64,000 bases of DNA from Diospyros lotus (taxonomy: Eukaryota; Streptophyta; Magnoliopsida; Ericales; Ebenaceae). Location: contig NC_068350.1 of assembly GCF_014633365.1 (NCBI RefSeq), forward strand, positions 10,641,922-10,705,921, given 5' to 3'. The position numbers and the translations under genes were made by a program. Below are positions 47,263 to 59,039 of this stretch, one piece after another (position 1 is the first letter of the stretch; each line of letters begins with the position of its first letter). The notes beneath the pieces were generated by a model, which did no database searches, had not been told where the DNA came from, and was given only the letters and a program-made list of their open reading frames with translations.

Positions 47263-47854
47263 TGTTATAATAATTTCACAGCTCTCCCTCAATGACACTT
47301 GTACTTGCAAAAAAGACCCTCTCACAAAATCTCTCAACTCCTCACAGCAACAAGAATTAATGAAACACAGAAAGAACGAACATGAAATCGAAAACAACAC
47401 CAACAAATTTATCCTAGTTCGGTACTTTAAAGAAGACCTACATTCGGACTGCCCGAGGCACTTATCTTCACTATCTTGAATGAAAAACTCAAGGATTATA
47501 TGCACTACAACTCTCAACAGCCTTATACCCAAAACTGCAATGAGTTTCTCAACCCAAGATTACAAAGATATCCCCTCTTTACTCTCAAGTTTTTCCTTGT
47601 GCATACTCCTCTCACGTTCTCGCCACAAGACAAAATAGAAGTGCCTCTAATGCCTCTCACTCGACCTCTATTTATACACCATAGAGGCGGTAAACATAAA
47701 CTAACTAAAAACCGGTAGTTTCAACCAACTAACCAAACTATACTACTATCTAAACCTTCTAGAAACAATCCTTCTAGAAGTAATATACAAATGCTAACAG
47801 AAAAACCCCCTCCCGAGACAACCTAAAGCTAATCTAATACAAGTGATTACAACA
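47263..47854 (-). repeat. 5' LTR of the copia element
   Basis: Aligns with 39822-40426. The minus-strand primer-site variant TGGTATTAGAGCC lies three bases beyond its end. Confidence 0.9.
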
Positions 47855-47945
47855 CGTTCTTCTCTAATTCTCCCTTCCTTTTTTGTTGATTTCTTCCCCC
47901 TCCTTCATTTCTTCAATTATGATTTCTTCCCTGGTTCCTATCACA

Positions 47946-48590
47946 ACCCTAACTAACCCTAGGGATGCCTATTCATGTATGACGAAGAAGATAACTAGGA
48001 GGTGATGTGGTAGCAACATTTTGGCCAACTTGGGTAGTTTGATGTTGAAGAAAGGTCATTTGATGGTATTATGATGGAGGAGCTAAAAGAAAACTAGATG
48101 GTGATTCAAATTGAGGTAAGGGACAAACTCATTTGTGAAACTCTTTTCTTGAACTCTTGTGACTCAGCTGAATAGTTCTTATGCATGAGATAATATTGTG
48201 GTCAAGGCATCTTTTCAGCATGTTAAGCATGATAAATTAACGCATTTGCGATGCTTGCTTATGCAGTTGAGTCATCATCTTAATTGCATTTTATATGTCT
48301 GCATGCATGAAAGACTTCTATCTTACAAAGAATATCACTCATCTTTGCACATTCTGACATTCATATGTACTAAGTATGTTTGTATCAATGTCAAAATCAT
48401 ATTTAGTACGTATTCAATGGCTCATGATATTTGGAATTTGAGCCTTTCTCCTCTATTTTTGGCAACCTCAGAGTGATGCTGACCCACTCAAAGCATATTT
48501 GGATGACCATTCGTTCTTGTACTTTATGGCTCATCTAGTGGGAGCGCAATTGTACAATCAAAAGAGGGAATTTTATTTTTCTATATGTTT
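47946..48590. other. Unassigned DNA left of the TRIM
   Basis: No gene was supported. Once the TRIM is removed the sequence joins smoothly to 49658 onward (TTTTTGTC to TTTCCTGGATG). Confidence 0.4.
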
Positions 48591-48595
48591 TTGTC

Positions 48596-48810
48596 TGTAG
48601 AAAGCCATGTACAAGAAATAGAGACAATTAGCTAGTTAGGCAAACTATAGGGACAATTTTTCATTCATTATACAATTATTTATTTACTAAGTGACAGTTT
48701 TTCCTGTATATAACTACCACCATATGAGCAGTTACCATTTGTGTATAAATTTGTCCAGTCCAAATAATAAAATGATAAGTTTTGAGAAGTTTAAAATCCA
48801 AACTTTTTCA
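48596..48810 (+). repeat. TRIM 5' LTR
   Basis: 215 bp, TGTAGAAAGCC to CTTTTTCA. It differs from the 3' LTR by a handful of substitutions and a 10-bp length difference near the end. Confidence 0.9.
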
Positions 48811-49452
48811 TAGTATCAGGGCAGGGTTAGACGAAGAGTTCAGAGGGAGAAAGAGAGAGCAAGCAGTGAAGATGGTGAAGTTCTTGAAACCAAAATTGAG
48901 AAACCTTGATTTCCCAAGAGAAAACACTGCCATCATCGACCACGGCCCATCTCCAATCAGCTCCTTCATCTTCACCCACCATCGCCACATCCACACCAAT
49001 AAAATAAATCTACACAAGAAGTCGGAGTAAATGTCATTCTCCACAAGATGGCACAAGAGAATGCCACAAAGGAGAAGTATTCCGGCCCTAAAGACACATC
49101 AAATCGGAATAAACTTCATCCTCCACAAAGAAGGCACAAGAAATATAGGATCCCGCAAAGGAGAAGTATTTCAACACTAAAGAAACAGCAGAGGCATTGT
49201 CAAGGAGACCTCTCAAACACCCAATATTTTAGTCATCTAACTAAAATATTGGCAACAACTCAATATGTTTAAAGTGACCTAAATAGACAAGCACATCATA
49301 AAAAAAAAAATTGAAGTTGAATTTCCCACATACCAAGGATCTACCAAAGACTATAGACATCCAAACCAAGGATCTATTGAAGGCTCAGTTTGAAGATGTG
49401 TGAAGATTCAAACCGGGCTTCCTTAATATTTACAGCCCAACTTAAGGAGGCG

Positions 49453-49657
49453 TGTAGAAAGCCATGTACAAGAAATAGAGACAATTAAGTAGTTAGGCAA
49501 ACTACAAGAACAATTTTTCATTCATTATACAGTTATTTATTTTCGAAGTGGCAATTTTTTCTATGTGTAACTGCCATCATATGAGCAGTTACCATTTGTG
49601 TATAAATTTGTCCAATCCAAATAATAAAATAAGAAGTTTAAAATCCAAACTTTTTCA
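49453..49657 (+). repeat. TRIM 3' LTR
   Basis: 205 bp, a direct repeat of 48596-48810, preceded by a short polypurine tract. Confidence 0.9.
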
Positions 49658-49662
49658 TTGTC

Positions 49663-50148
49663 TTTCCTGGATGAGGTTTCTCTCAAATAAGTTATGCAAG
49701 CTTGCCAGTCCTTCCAACATCTTTGCAAAGATCCACCACCCCCTTTCAGTGCTTCATGATTGTAGTTTGGTTACCAAAAAACAAGTGTGTGATTGTCACA
49801 GTATGTGAATCCTATGCAACTAATTATGAATAAATGTATAATGAACTTTGTCCTAGTTTCAGGTGGAAAAAGAACTTAATGGGTCAAACTATAAAAACAT
49901 ATCATCTTAAGTAAAATTTGAAAGGGCATAATCAACTATACAATGACACTCAAGAAAGTAAAGTTCACAAACACATCAACAGCTGAAAAGCTGATCTTTA
50001 AAGCAGTGCAAAAATGGAGAAAGGTTAAACATATTGGAATGGTAAAAGCAAGACCCACTTCACATTGCAACCAACAAATGGATCTTAACAAAAAGACAAG
50101 GATCAAGCAAAAAAGTTGACTCACATCCATTATTCTCTGTGGAGGAAG
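49663..50148. other. Downstream region of the PRA1 gene
   Basis: Likely contains the 3' UTR and terminator of the minus-strand PRA1 gene nearest its stop at 50149. No other gene was seen. Confidence 0.45.
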
Positions 50149-53100
50149 CTACAGCTCACTATAATTGCGCCAAACTGCACGAAATTCCTCTCGGAACGTG
50201 TTCAAACGGGCTTTCAAGTTGGGTGTTCTAAAGCTTGCGTGAAGAACAGTGGCTGAGAGAGAGAGAGAATTAGCTATAGAAAATAAGCAAAATGTCAATG
50301 AGACAAGCCTAAAAATAATATCAAAAGAATGGAGGAGATTCATACCAAGAAGGCCAATGGCTAACGCCCATAGGACAGACAAGAGGCCACAAGAAACAAA
50401 CCAAAGGATAAAACTCACTACAGAAATAGAACAATACAAGAGTGAGATAATATTTTTAATAACAAAATTTAAGATAAAAAGTTGAACTGGTTAAGATATT
50501 TCCCTTACCAGAAGAGAATATGAAGACAAACACCCAGCGAGGCCTTCCACATATATAAATGGTTCTTTTGGCTGATGGGCGACCACGAATAACAGGCCTG
50601 GATGTTTTTAGATGGTTAGAAGGATGCAGCCCACACCATTAGTTGGGAAAAGGCTTACTCAACTAAATTGATTAAAAGAAGCAGCGGTATTAAATGTTTG
50701 CAATTACAAGAAGAGCAGCACACTTACGTAAGAGGCGGCCTCATTTTTGCTGCTAAATGTGGAGACATCTGCCTCACAGTTCTGGTTACCTTCTCACTAA
50801 ACGTACCTGCAAAGCTGTAGCACCAGCTGTTAGCAAAAATGACATGAATGCAGAGAGGACTCCCCACCCCCCCAAAAAAAAACCTTTTTCTCAGAAACTA
50901 TTTTATCGGAAAAAGGATCTTATGCTAGTGAAGCACCCCTACTAAATCCAAAGAGGAAGTTACCTATGATAAAAATGAAGTACCATACACCTAGACTACT
51001 CTATGTAAAGAAGCAGAGGCATCCAGGGTAAGGGCTTCTGCCTTCTCTTCATTTTGCAACATAAACCTAATTCTTTCTACTAAAACCAATATAAAGAGAG
51101 ATTAACAAGGGGAAACAACGGATAGAACTAGAACCCATTTGCATTTGGCAAATTTTTTATTTCTCAATATGTCCATTCTCAAAGTGCATCACATGAAGGC
51201 TTTAAAGGACCTTTGAAACTATAAAGATGTACAGGAACGATTTTTCCAAAGTGCTAAAAACTTCTTACTGGAATTCAAATCACAATTATGGACACACTAA
51301 ATTGTCAATACCCATGTAATACATTAAGTGTGGTTTCACAACAAACTAGAATCAACTGAAGACCCATTTTCCTTTCCCCTCTGTGATAATCAATTCTTTA
51401 AAAAGATTGGCCAACTCTGGACTGGAACAGAGAGAAAAAATGAAGGTTCAAGATGAGGATGAACTGTGAATAACAAGCTAGGAAAAATAGTTCAACAATA
51501 TGATGTACTGAAAATTGGAATTACAAGTGAGTCAAACACCCCATGAGACCCTTTCCTTATGCTACCAGCATAGGCAGCCAAACTATTAAATCAGATATGT
51601 ATTTATATTTGTCAAAGCTGAAGTTGGAGTAAATCAAGGATTTAAAGTTCCAGTTATTGCAGCTTGAATTGAATTGGACAGTCCAAGGCTACTTAACAAA
51701 CTACAGATATTTCAACCACATTGCATTTGAGGTGCTGTACCTTCACCTTCCTTGACAAGCCTTAAAACAGATCACGTGTATTTCCTAGTTTACAATTTTT
51801 CATATTGGTATTGGCATGTGAGCCTGTGATGCAAAGGTATAATTTAAAATACAAAACAAAAAGCAAGGCATAAAGCACCATTTACAAGGCAAAATTGAGC
51901 TTCAGGATTATTTCATGTGTAGTACAATTTGTAGCTCAGCCAAATGCATGCTTAAATCATTTACTTAAAACTAATAATACAAATAAGAGGATAAACACTA
52001 TCAATTCAAAGAAAACTTATCAGCTTCCCAGTGACTTGCTGGAGAATCATAGACAGTCCATGTCAATTGCAAAAAGTGAGCATGAGTTGGTACAAGCATT
52101 TACCAATAAAAAGGGAACATAAAGTTCACCTCTTATCGCCCTCCCTAGGAAGGTTCCCTTTGCTTCTTTTTCTCAACAAATATATACAGAGAGGATCAAG
52201 TGATGGTAATAGCATAATGGCAGTAAACAGGGTATCCAATTCAGAAAGACAGGAGATAGAAATCAAAAAAGTTGCCAAAACCAAAATAGCAATACATTTA
52301 AAACTGATTGAAAATAATATTTTTCCACTTTTGCTTTGTTTACTAGATGTTCATATCTCACAACTTCTAAATACTTCTTTAGTTTTTCATATTGCTTTCA
52401 TTACTTGATGTCCATATGGCATGACTTGTTTACTTCTGAATGCTTCTTTCTGTCCAACTACAAATTGTATTTTTGAATAGCAGCTAGCCAGAGGAAAACA
52501 CAATGCATAAATTGAAGGCAGGAATATATTTGGATGCTAAAGAATAACATAACAACCTAGGTTTTCCAACATTACAAATTTAATGTTTTGAGAATTTTGA
52601 GATAGCAAATTTTAGCATTAGCAAATGTGAAATAAAACAATTGCTGTAACATTGAAGAAAATGCAAATTCCGACCACCAGTGGCATCATAAAGACAAATC
52701 AGGACAGGTTGAGAGAATGTTAGGTGAAGCCAACCTGTCATTTAGAAACGCAATGCTTAGAGCTGTAAAAGCAGCAGCAAGGACAGCAAGTGGCCTCCTC
52801 AGGAATCCCAACCCTGCAAATATAAAAATACAACCGCAAATAAGAATACGAACTTATCTCCAAAAAGAAAAAGGAAGCAAAAAATAGCGGAACAGCATTC
52901 CAGGATGAAAAAAGGGAAATTCATCCGTTGGCTTACCGAGAATGAATACGATCATGATGAAGTAATTTGTCCGGTAGCTGAAAAGAACAACCACAACATA
53001 TAAACTTAAAATTAAAAACTCGTAAGGGCAAAAAAAGTATAGAGTAGGAAAAGAACGCCCACGCACATACAACTATTCTCTGGTTCCTCAGAAACACAAG

Positions 53101-53555
53101 GAAATTTAAGAAACAGATGCTTAAAACTCATATATCTCCTGTTTTCATATACGTTAGAAACCAAAAAATAACAGGAAAACTTCATTAAACTCCATACTGC
53201 CATGGTTAATTTTGTTGCGGGAACCCAAACAACGGCCAGAACCGAGTTCCGAATTTTTCCATTATCTAGAATATTCTCAGCAACCAAACAGAAGATAAAA
53301 CTCGACGATAATAGCCAATTTCATTCAACTGAAATCAAAATCAAATACCTACATGATTATAATTAAATAGGAGATTGGAGCGGGTGGAGGATCTTACTAG
53401 TAGAGATTGCACTTGAGGCGACTGCTCCATTTCGAGTAAGATCGGGGAAAAGTGAATCTGGAGAAGAATTCAGAGAGAGGCCGAGGCGGTGACGACCACT
53501 CCACTTCACGGAGGGCTTCGATCAGATCTTCGGCGCTCACGGTGCTCCAGTCCAT
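50149..53555 (-). CDS. PRA1A: PRA1 family protein, subfamily A (prenylated Rab acceptor-like)
   Basis: Membrane protein of the secretory/endosomal system; PRA1/Yip3 proteins bind prenylated Rab GTPases and help place them on membranes. Seven coding exons with GT..AG ends: 53398-53555, 52937-52977, 52735-52813, 50728-50814, 50509-50597, 50346-50417 and 50149-50252. They total 630 nt, 209 aa, the length of plant PRA1.A proteins, with every junction in phase. The N-terminus MDWSTVSAEDLIEALREVEW and the C-terminus FREEFRAVWRNYSEL are typical of this subfamily. Two hydrophobic hairpins (about residues 57-90 and 143-178) are separated by a basic loop (VIRGRPSAKR). The intron between exons 3 and 4 is 1.9 kb and shows no obvious transposon. 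The start is the first ATG, after a CT-rich leader. This is the only clear host protein gene here and shows no defects. The subfamily call is firm from motifs; the exact paralogue is not determinable. Confidence 0.93.
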
Positions 53556-53871
53556 GTTTAACCCGGTCGAAGAGAGGAATGGTCCGAAACCCTAGCAGAC
53601 GAAAACCAACTGAGGAAGATGAAAAAGCACACGAAAGGCAAGAATGGAGATAGAGCGAGAGAGAACAGAGGGGGTTTTGCGAGTTTGTAACTGTGTTGTG
53701 GATTTTGATTGCGCAATAAGTGATGGTTTTGGGCTTCGATGGGGGAAAACGTATAGAGAGAGAGAAAGAAGTTTATGATTAAATCGTAGGCTGCGGGCAA
53801 CACGAAGAAGATGCGGAATGCGGAGACATCAAAACGTGGATGCGGAAGACAAAAGCAATATAAAATTCGCT
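53556..53871 (-). promoter_or_regulatory. Promoter and 5' UTR of the PRA1 gene
   Basis: CT-rich tracts typical of plant 5' leaders (read on the minus strand: TTTCTCTCTCTATACG, CTGTTCTCTCTCGCTC) lie within 250 bp of the start codon. The space to the tRNA is only about 316 bp, so the promoter is compact or overlaps the tRNA gene. The frame at 53558-53803 is judged non-coding. Confidence 0.5.
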
Positions 53872-53945
53872 TGTCTGAGCCCGGGTTCGAACCGGGGACC
53901 TCTAGTGTGTGAGACTAGCGTGATAACCAACTACACCACCCAGAC
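53872..53945 (-). tRNA. tRNA-Val (anticodon CAC)
   Basis: 74 bases including the discriminator A. The acceptor stem GTCTGGG pairs with CTCAGAC with one G-T pair. The D arm contains GGTGTAGTTGGTTATCAC, the anticodon stem is CTAGT/ACTAG with loop CTCACAC (anticodon CAC), and the T arm is CCCGG-TTCGAAC-CCGGG. The internal A box (TGGTGTAGTTGG) and B box (GGTTCGAACCC) are intact, and a TTTT run 7 bases beyond the 3' end (53862-53865) can stop RNA polymerase III. No intron. It lies upstream of the PRA1 gene on the same strand. Confidence 0.95.
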
Positions 53946-54685
53946 GATGCAACTGCTTTCTCCGTTTCCTTCTGGTGTAGAATGTTTTACAATTTGAGGA
54001 TAAAATTTATTTATAAACAAAAAAACCCCTCTCTTCCCACTATCAATCTTTGTCTCTGTCGTTATCGACGACACTAACACCGCCCTTCCCACTATCGAAA
54101 TTACACGTTAACTCTTTTTTTTTATATTTTTTATTTTTATTATTTATCTTTTAATTTATTTAATTAAAATTATTAAATATAAAATATTTAATTAATTTAT
54201 AATTCTAAAATTAAATTTAAAATTTAATATACATATATACACCATAGAATATAAAAATCTATATATATGTTTTTTATAATAAATTTTTTTTAATAAGGTT
54301 ATTATATCACAAGTATTTTAAAAACTAAAAACAAATAAAAATTTAATTTTAAATTAATTTGTAAATAAATTTTATGCAAAATTTATTATGAACGAATTTC
54401 AAATCTTGAGATTTATTAATTCCAAACAAGCCTCCTATTTCAATGATTAGACCATAGTGGAATGAGATTTAACATAGTTGTATTTTGTAAAATAAATAAA
54501 TAAATATATATGGATTAAAACTATGATGAAAAAAATTTTAAAAAATAAATTATGTTGAATAGTAGTTCATAGATTTGAAAGATGTATCAACTAACATATT
54601 ATACAATTAGAAAAATGTTATACAATAAATTAAAATAAATTTAACTATAATAAAAATATATATAATAACAAAATAATAAAATTAA
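53946..54685. other. Very AT-rich intergenic DNA
   Basis: Mostly A/T with short TA repeats. No gene or clear element ends were seen. Confidence 0.45.
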
Positions 54686-55770
54686 GCACCTATTCTCTTT
54701 GCTATTTTTAAGTCGTTTTTAGATTTCTAAAATATTGAAAACGTGTTTATTTTACTATTTTTAAAAATTATTGTCGAAAACAAAAAAAAATGTAAATGAA
54801 ACCCAAAATAACAAAAAGTTGTTCTGATTGTTTCAATAAAAACAAGTGCAAAATCTCAAAACGCAGAAAACAACTCTCTGCCCACTTCTCTCTTTCTTCC
54901 CTTTCGTTCTCACCTTATGCCACAAATATGGCCGCAACAGATGAGATATTGTCCATCGTGACCATATTTGTGGTGACGTCTCCTTTCTTCTTTGTTGGTT
55001 TTATGCGGCTCAGATCTACCATTGTTGTCATTTGGGTTTCCACTATCGTCACTCCACCTTCTATCATCGATCTTGTATGATGTTGCTTAACGATTGTCAG
55101 CCTTTCAAGGCCATCGCTTGCCGCCATCGCATGGTCTTCTACCATGAATTTCTTCCATTGTGACCTTTATTTGTCTTTTTCCATTAAAGAAGCTTTTGAT
55201 TTTAATATTCAACATAAAACATTTTCTACCTCCTAGCTTCCATGGTAAACTATGCATTATAATATACATATATATATATATATCCCTTGTGATTTCCTTT
55301 TTATTTTTACTTTTTTGTATAAAGTAATAATCAAAAAACAAAACAATGGCAGTTACAAAAATATTAAACAAAAGAGTATATTATTAATGAGATTATCGCA
55401 TGCAGATAATATCTTATTTTCCAATCAATTTGATTAGGTTTCCTACAACTTGAAATTATACGAGAGTTGTTGTATTTATAGGTTTTTTGGGACAATATTG
55501 TTAGATATGATTAGCAAAAAATAGATATAGAAGATACAATATTGTTAGCTTTTTAAAGTTCTGAAGTATATAATAATCAAATTCATTGAATTAAATGTCA
55601 TTAAAAATTATTCTCAAAATTTTAAACAGAACGTGTTTTCTAGTTTTTTATTTTGAGAAACAGTTTTTTAGAATAATAAACAAAACGTTCTAAAAATACA
55701 CTATCAAAATAAAAAATTAAAAAAGAATTCAAAACTCAAAAATTAAAATTGAGATGCAAAGAGAACGGCC
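54686..55770. mobile_element. Possible DNA transposon relic with short inverted ends
   Basis: The left text CTATTCTCTTTGCTATTTTT and the right text, read inward, GGCCGTTCTCTTTGCATCTC share a TTCTCTTTGC core. A third related end (GCATTCTCTTTGTTGTTTTTAAGCC) occurs at 63409. The interior has an overlapping pair of frames (54796-55080 plus, 54915-55145 minus) without recognisable domains. No target duplication was confirmed. Confidence 0.35.
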
Positions 55771-55776
55771 CAAACC

Positions 55777-56428
55777 CTTTCATTATGATAATTAAAATTC
55801 CACTTTGACTTAGCATGTGAAAGCATGTTAATATACAATTTTTCAATGAAAAAAAAGAGATAAAAAATAAAAAAGCAATAGGTTGAGTTTGCAGGATACT
55901 TAGATATTCCAATTGTCTAGTTAGTAATTTTTTGTTGTTGTTTGTTGCTTTCTAGGGTGTTGTTTGCTTCATGCGTTTTTTTTGTGTGTGTGTTTTGCTC
56001 ATTTCGTGCTAGTTTGTTTTGTGCTAATTCTTCTTATTTCTATATAATGGAATTGTTCATTTACAAAATAAAATGAGGAAAAAGTGTAAATCTAAAAATG
56101 GTAAATAAATGTTTAAAAAGATAATAATCATACCTTAATGATATTATTAAGTTGATAGTCACAGTTATGCAGTGTAATTTAGGTGCTAGTTACCAAGAAT
56201 CATACTCACTTTTTATCATATTTATAATCATGTATCAAATTTTAAACTTTTTCAATATTAAGATTAGACTTTTAATTTGCATTAAATTTGTATCACTTGT
56301 CTTTTTACTAAAATTATTCGTTAAAAAACTAATAATATTGAAAGTTATGTATATACAACTCAGGTAAGGCAACAAATTATCGCTTGATATCATCAAAATA
56401 TCAAATCTGGTTTATTGTGTTTAGGTGA
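55777..56428. other. AT-rich intergenic DNA
   Basis: TTTTGTGTGTGTGTTTTGCTC near 55978 is a short TG run. No gene was supported; the short frame at 56152-56367 lacks protein character. Confidence 0.4.
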
Positions 56429-57178
56429 CATTTGCCAAAACAAGTTAAATAATGTTATATTTAGATAAAGTTAGAATATCTTTCGCACTAAAATATAAAA
56501 TGGTCAATATAGGGCTAAAAATTATTCTAAAATTTGTATCATACTATTTGTTAAATTTTTTAGAATATATTAGAGGATATATGTGTTATTTTTTTTATCT
56601 GTAAAGTCCAAGATAAATTTATCTGGACATTCCAAGATTTTTATTAAAATATTTGTTAATTTTTTTAATGCATTGGAGAATATATACATCATTTTTTCTT
56701 ATATGTAAAGTCCAAGATAAATTTATCTTAAGAGGGGGAAATAAATTTATCTAAACAATCCGAGATAAAAAGTCACATGACATCTTTTTCAACTATTACC
56801 AGATAAATTTAATAAATATAATGAAAAATAATTTTGTCTAGAAAAAATGAGATATGAAAAGCATTCTAAACAAAAATACTTTACATTGTGTTTATTAAAT
56901 TTATATGGCTCTTGAAAAAGAAGTCACTTGACTTCTTGTTTGGAATTATTTAAATAAATTTATCTTTTTCTCCTTGCAGATAAATTTATTTTGGATCTTA
57001 TACATAAAAAAAAAAAAAACCTACATGTCACTCAATGCATTTCAAAAAATTTAATAAACAATCAAATAAAAATTTTAGAATGATTCTTAGTCTTATTTTA
57101 ACCATTCAATATCTTGATTCATAAAACATTATAATATTATCTTGATATAATCTTATATTGCTCATTTTAACAAACGTT
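56429..57178. mobile_element. Foldback MITE-like element
   Basis: The two halves are imperfect inverted repeats along most of their length. ACATTTGCCAAAACAAG at the left pairs with ACGTTTGTTAAAATGAG read inward from the right. GGGCTAAAAATTATTCTAAAAT pairs with AGACTAAGAATCATTCTAAAAT, and AGATAAATTTATC palindromes fill the middle. Most differences are C to T or G to A, as expected for methylated, ageing repeats. The exact ends and target duplication are uncertain. Confidence 0.6.
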
Positions 57179-57181
57179 GCA

Positions 57182-58006
57182 TGTGACGCCCCCAATCCCA
57201 CCCCTGGGATGCCACCATATCCCACGGTTACAACCACAGCCCCTAGCTGAATTTGAAGGTCAACTATGCCCCTATAGGTTTGAATGTCTTAGGTGGGATC
57301 CAAGTTTCACTGTATTTGCTCATCAAGAACTCGAGTCTTAAGAAAAATAAGTAACAAAGGGTACTCGAATCTCAATCGAGCAACATGTTTAGAATCTCAA
57401 AATTGTTTTCAGAGTCATGATGAGATTATGAGAGCAAACTTACATAAAATTCATTATTTTCCAACAAATAGATAAAACCCCAATTTTATGCTTAGAACTC
57501 GTTCACCTCATACAAACTCATTACAAACCATAAATATAATTGTATAATTCATGTTCCAAATAACAAAATAAGCAATTATACGAAACCTCAACCATTGACA
57601 GCTAGGCTACATAAAATAAGATATCATCTTGGCCTAACACGACCTTTTATCTACGTCTTACGATGATGCATCCACTGCCACCACCTTCTTCTTACTAAGT
57701 CTCAGGCTATCCGTAAGGTTAGCTATGAAGGGATGAGTTCTAAGATTCAGTAAAGGCAATATGTAAAAATAAAAAAATGTAACTCGTGATAAACATAAAA
57801 TAATATGAAGTGAATCATGCATGCATGCCCGTCCACCTCACCCAACCGAACTCTTGGTGGCCCCATATGATTTTCTATGGACCTTAATACAAGCTTTGTT
57901 TTCGTCCAACAAACTCCATAGTCTCATGCCTACACACTTCCATGTCATTATATGCAAGTTATGACAAAATAATTTGCACAAAGAACATATTAACCCTTAT
58001 TGAATT
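57182..58006 (+). mobile_element. LTR fragment (TGTGACGCCCCC type)
   Basis: Starts TGTGACGCCCCCAATCCCAC, a common opening of plant gypsy LTRs, and is cut off at 58006 by another LTR. No coding potential. Confidence 0.45.
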
Positions 58007-59008
58007 TGTAAGGCCCACTTCCAAATATACCCGCTAGCATAAGATATTTGAAAGAAGCTCATCATAGTGATGAAATTGAACAAACCAAATTAAAACAAAC
58101 AACTTATTTCATTAATAGCAGCGGAAATTGAATTAAGGTTCAATTACATTTTCAATACCTCATAAGTCTAGGTTCGAAGGCCATACAAAACAAATAGAGG
58201 CTCTAGTGTGAATTAACAAAATAAAACTCATTTCATTACAAGCCTCTCCAAAATGCGACTAAGAATCTTCAAGCTAGGACGCGTCTCCGTACACCATAAA
58301 CCCTAGGCTGAGGTCCTATTGGACTCGCCCCCAATAACAGTCTTTCCTTTACCTAGAATGAAAAAGAAGATCAAGTGAGCCACAAGGCTCAGCAAGTTCG
58401 AGAACAATAAATAATGAATAGGATCCAAAAACATGGTGACACCAAAAAGAGTAATCAAGGATTCAACAGTTATGTATAAGATTCATAGTTCATGAATTTA
58501 TCAATTCAAATTTAAATATATCATGTCACTATGTACCACTATGAAATTGTGCATAAAATTTCAATGTTAGTATTAAATCTCGCAGGCTTGCAAGCCATCA
58601 ATCAATACGTACAAAAGTGCATCATTTCAATGTCAATAGCAAATATCCCCAGCTCTCAAACTATCAATCAATGCATGCAAAAGTGCATCATTTCAATAGA
58701 ATCTCACAAATAAATATGGAGCCAACATGTCGGGTTATGGTTACCTCGTCCTACATCAGGTGCTCTAGGGTGCCCTTTCCCTCCGCGTAAAATAATAGAT
58801 GCAAAAAGTATATATATATATATATATATGTAACATGTATGCATCATGTATGCATTTGCCAACCAGATGCATTTAAATTATTGTTCCTCAATATTCATAC
58901 TTTCAACACCATTTACCCATACTGGGTATTTTACTATCATCAGATAATTCATCATATCTTACTTCATAACATTTACCACGTTCAAGATGTAAATTATAAC
59001 ACAGAGAT
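58007..59008 (+). mobile_element. Family C LTR, 5' part
   Basis: Starts TGTAAGGCCCACTTCC and shares CCCGCTAGCATAAGATATTTG and GTGAGCCACAAGGCTCAGCAAG with the solo LTR at 43926-46940. It is interrupted at 59009 by a CACTA terminus. A TA microsatellite occurs at 58809-58829. Confidence 0.65.
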
Positions 59009-59039
59009 CACTACAAGAAATTTGACTTTTAGTGACCAC

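Larger units (their letters stand above)
39822..47854 (-). mobile_element. Full-structure Ty1/copia element, non-functional, with nested LTRs
   Basis: Two direct LTRs (39822-40426 and 47263-47854), a primer site next to the 5' LTR (TGGTATTAGAGCC on the minus strand, 47247-47259), gag-protease-integrase-RT-RNase H in copia order, and a purine-rich tract beside the 3' LTR (AAGTGGGTGGAGAATT on the minus strand). Length is 8.0 kb, or about 5.0 kb without the 3-kb solo LTR inside gag. The flanking 5-mers CATTA and CGTTC do not form an exact target duplication. The LTRs differ at many positions, so it is not a very recent insertion. Confidence 0.88.
39606..47945 (+). mobile_element. 3' LTR of the plus-strand element, split by a copia insertion
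   Basis: The left part 39606-39821 starts TGTCATGACCCTATGAG and holds a TATA box (TATAAAA, 39734-39740). The likely right part is 47855-47945, CT-rich and ending CCTATCACA. The copia element 39822-47854 lies between. The right limit is an estimate, and the other LTR is not in the window. Confidence 0.5.
48596..49657 (+). mobile_element. TRIM (small non-autonomous LTR retrotransposon), structurally complete
   Basis: Two direct LTRs, 48596-48810 (215 bp) and 49453-49657 (205 bp), both TGTAGAAAGCC...CTTTTTCA. A primer site TAGTATCAGGGC (variant of TGGTATCAGAGC) follows the first LTR at once, and a purine tract AAGGAGGCG precedes the second. The 5-bp target duplications TTGTC (48591-48595, 49658-49662) are identical. 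The 642-bp interior has only a short frame (about 52 codons from MVKFLKPKLRN), so movement would depend on another element's enzymes. Confidence 0.9.

Noticed and set aside
54796..55145. Overlapping sense and antisense frames of 76-94 codons
   Set aside because: No domain, both strands open together, and placed inside a probable transposon relic.
56429..57178. MicroRNA precursor
   Set aside because: The foldback is far longer than a plant miRNA hairpin, with mismatches throughout; a decaying MITE explains it better.
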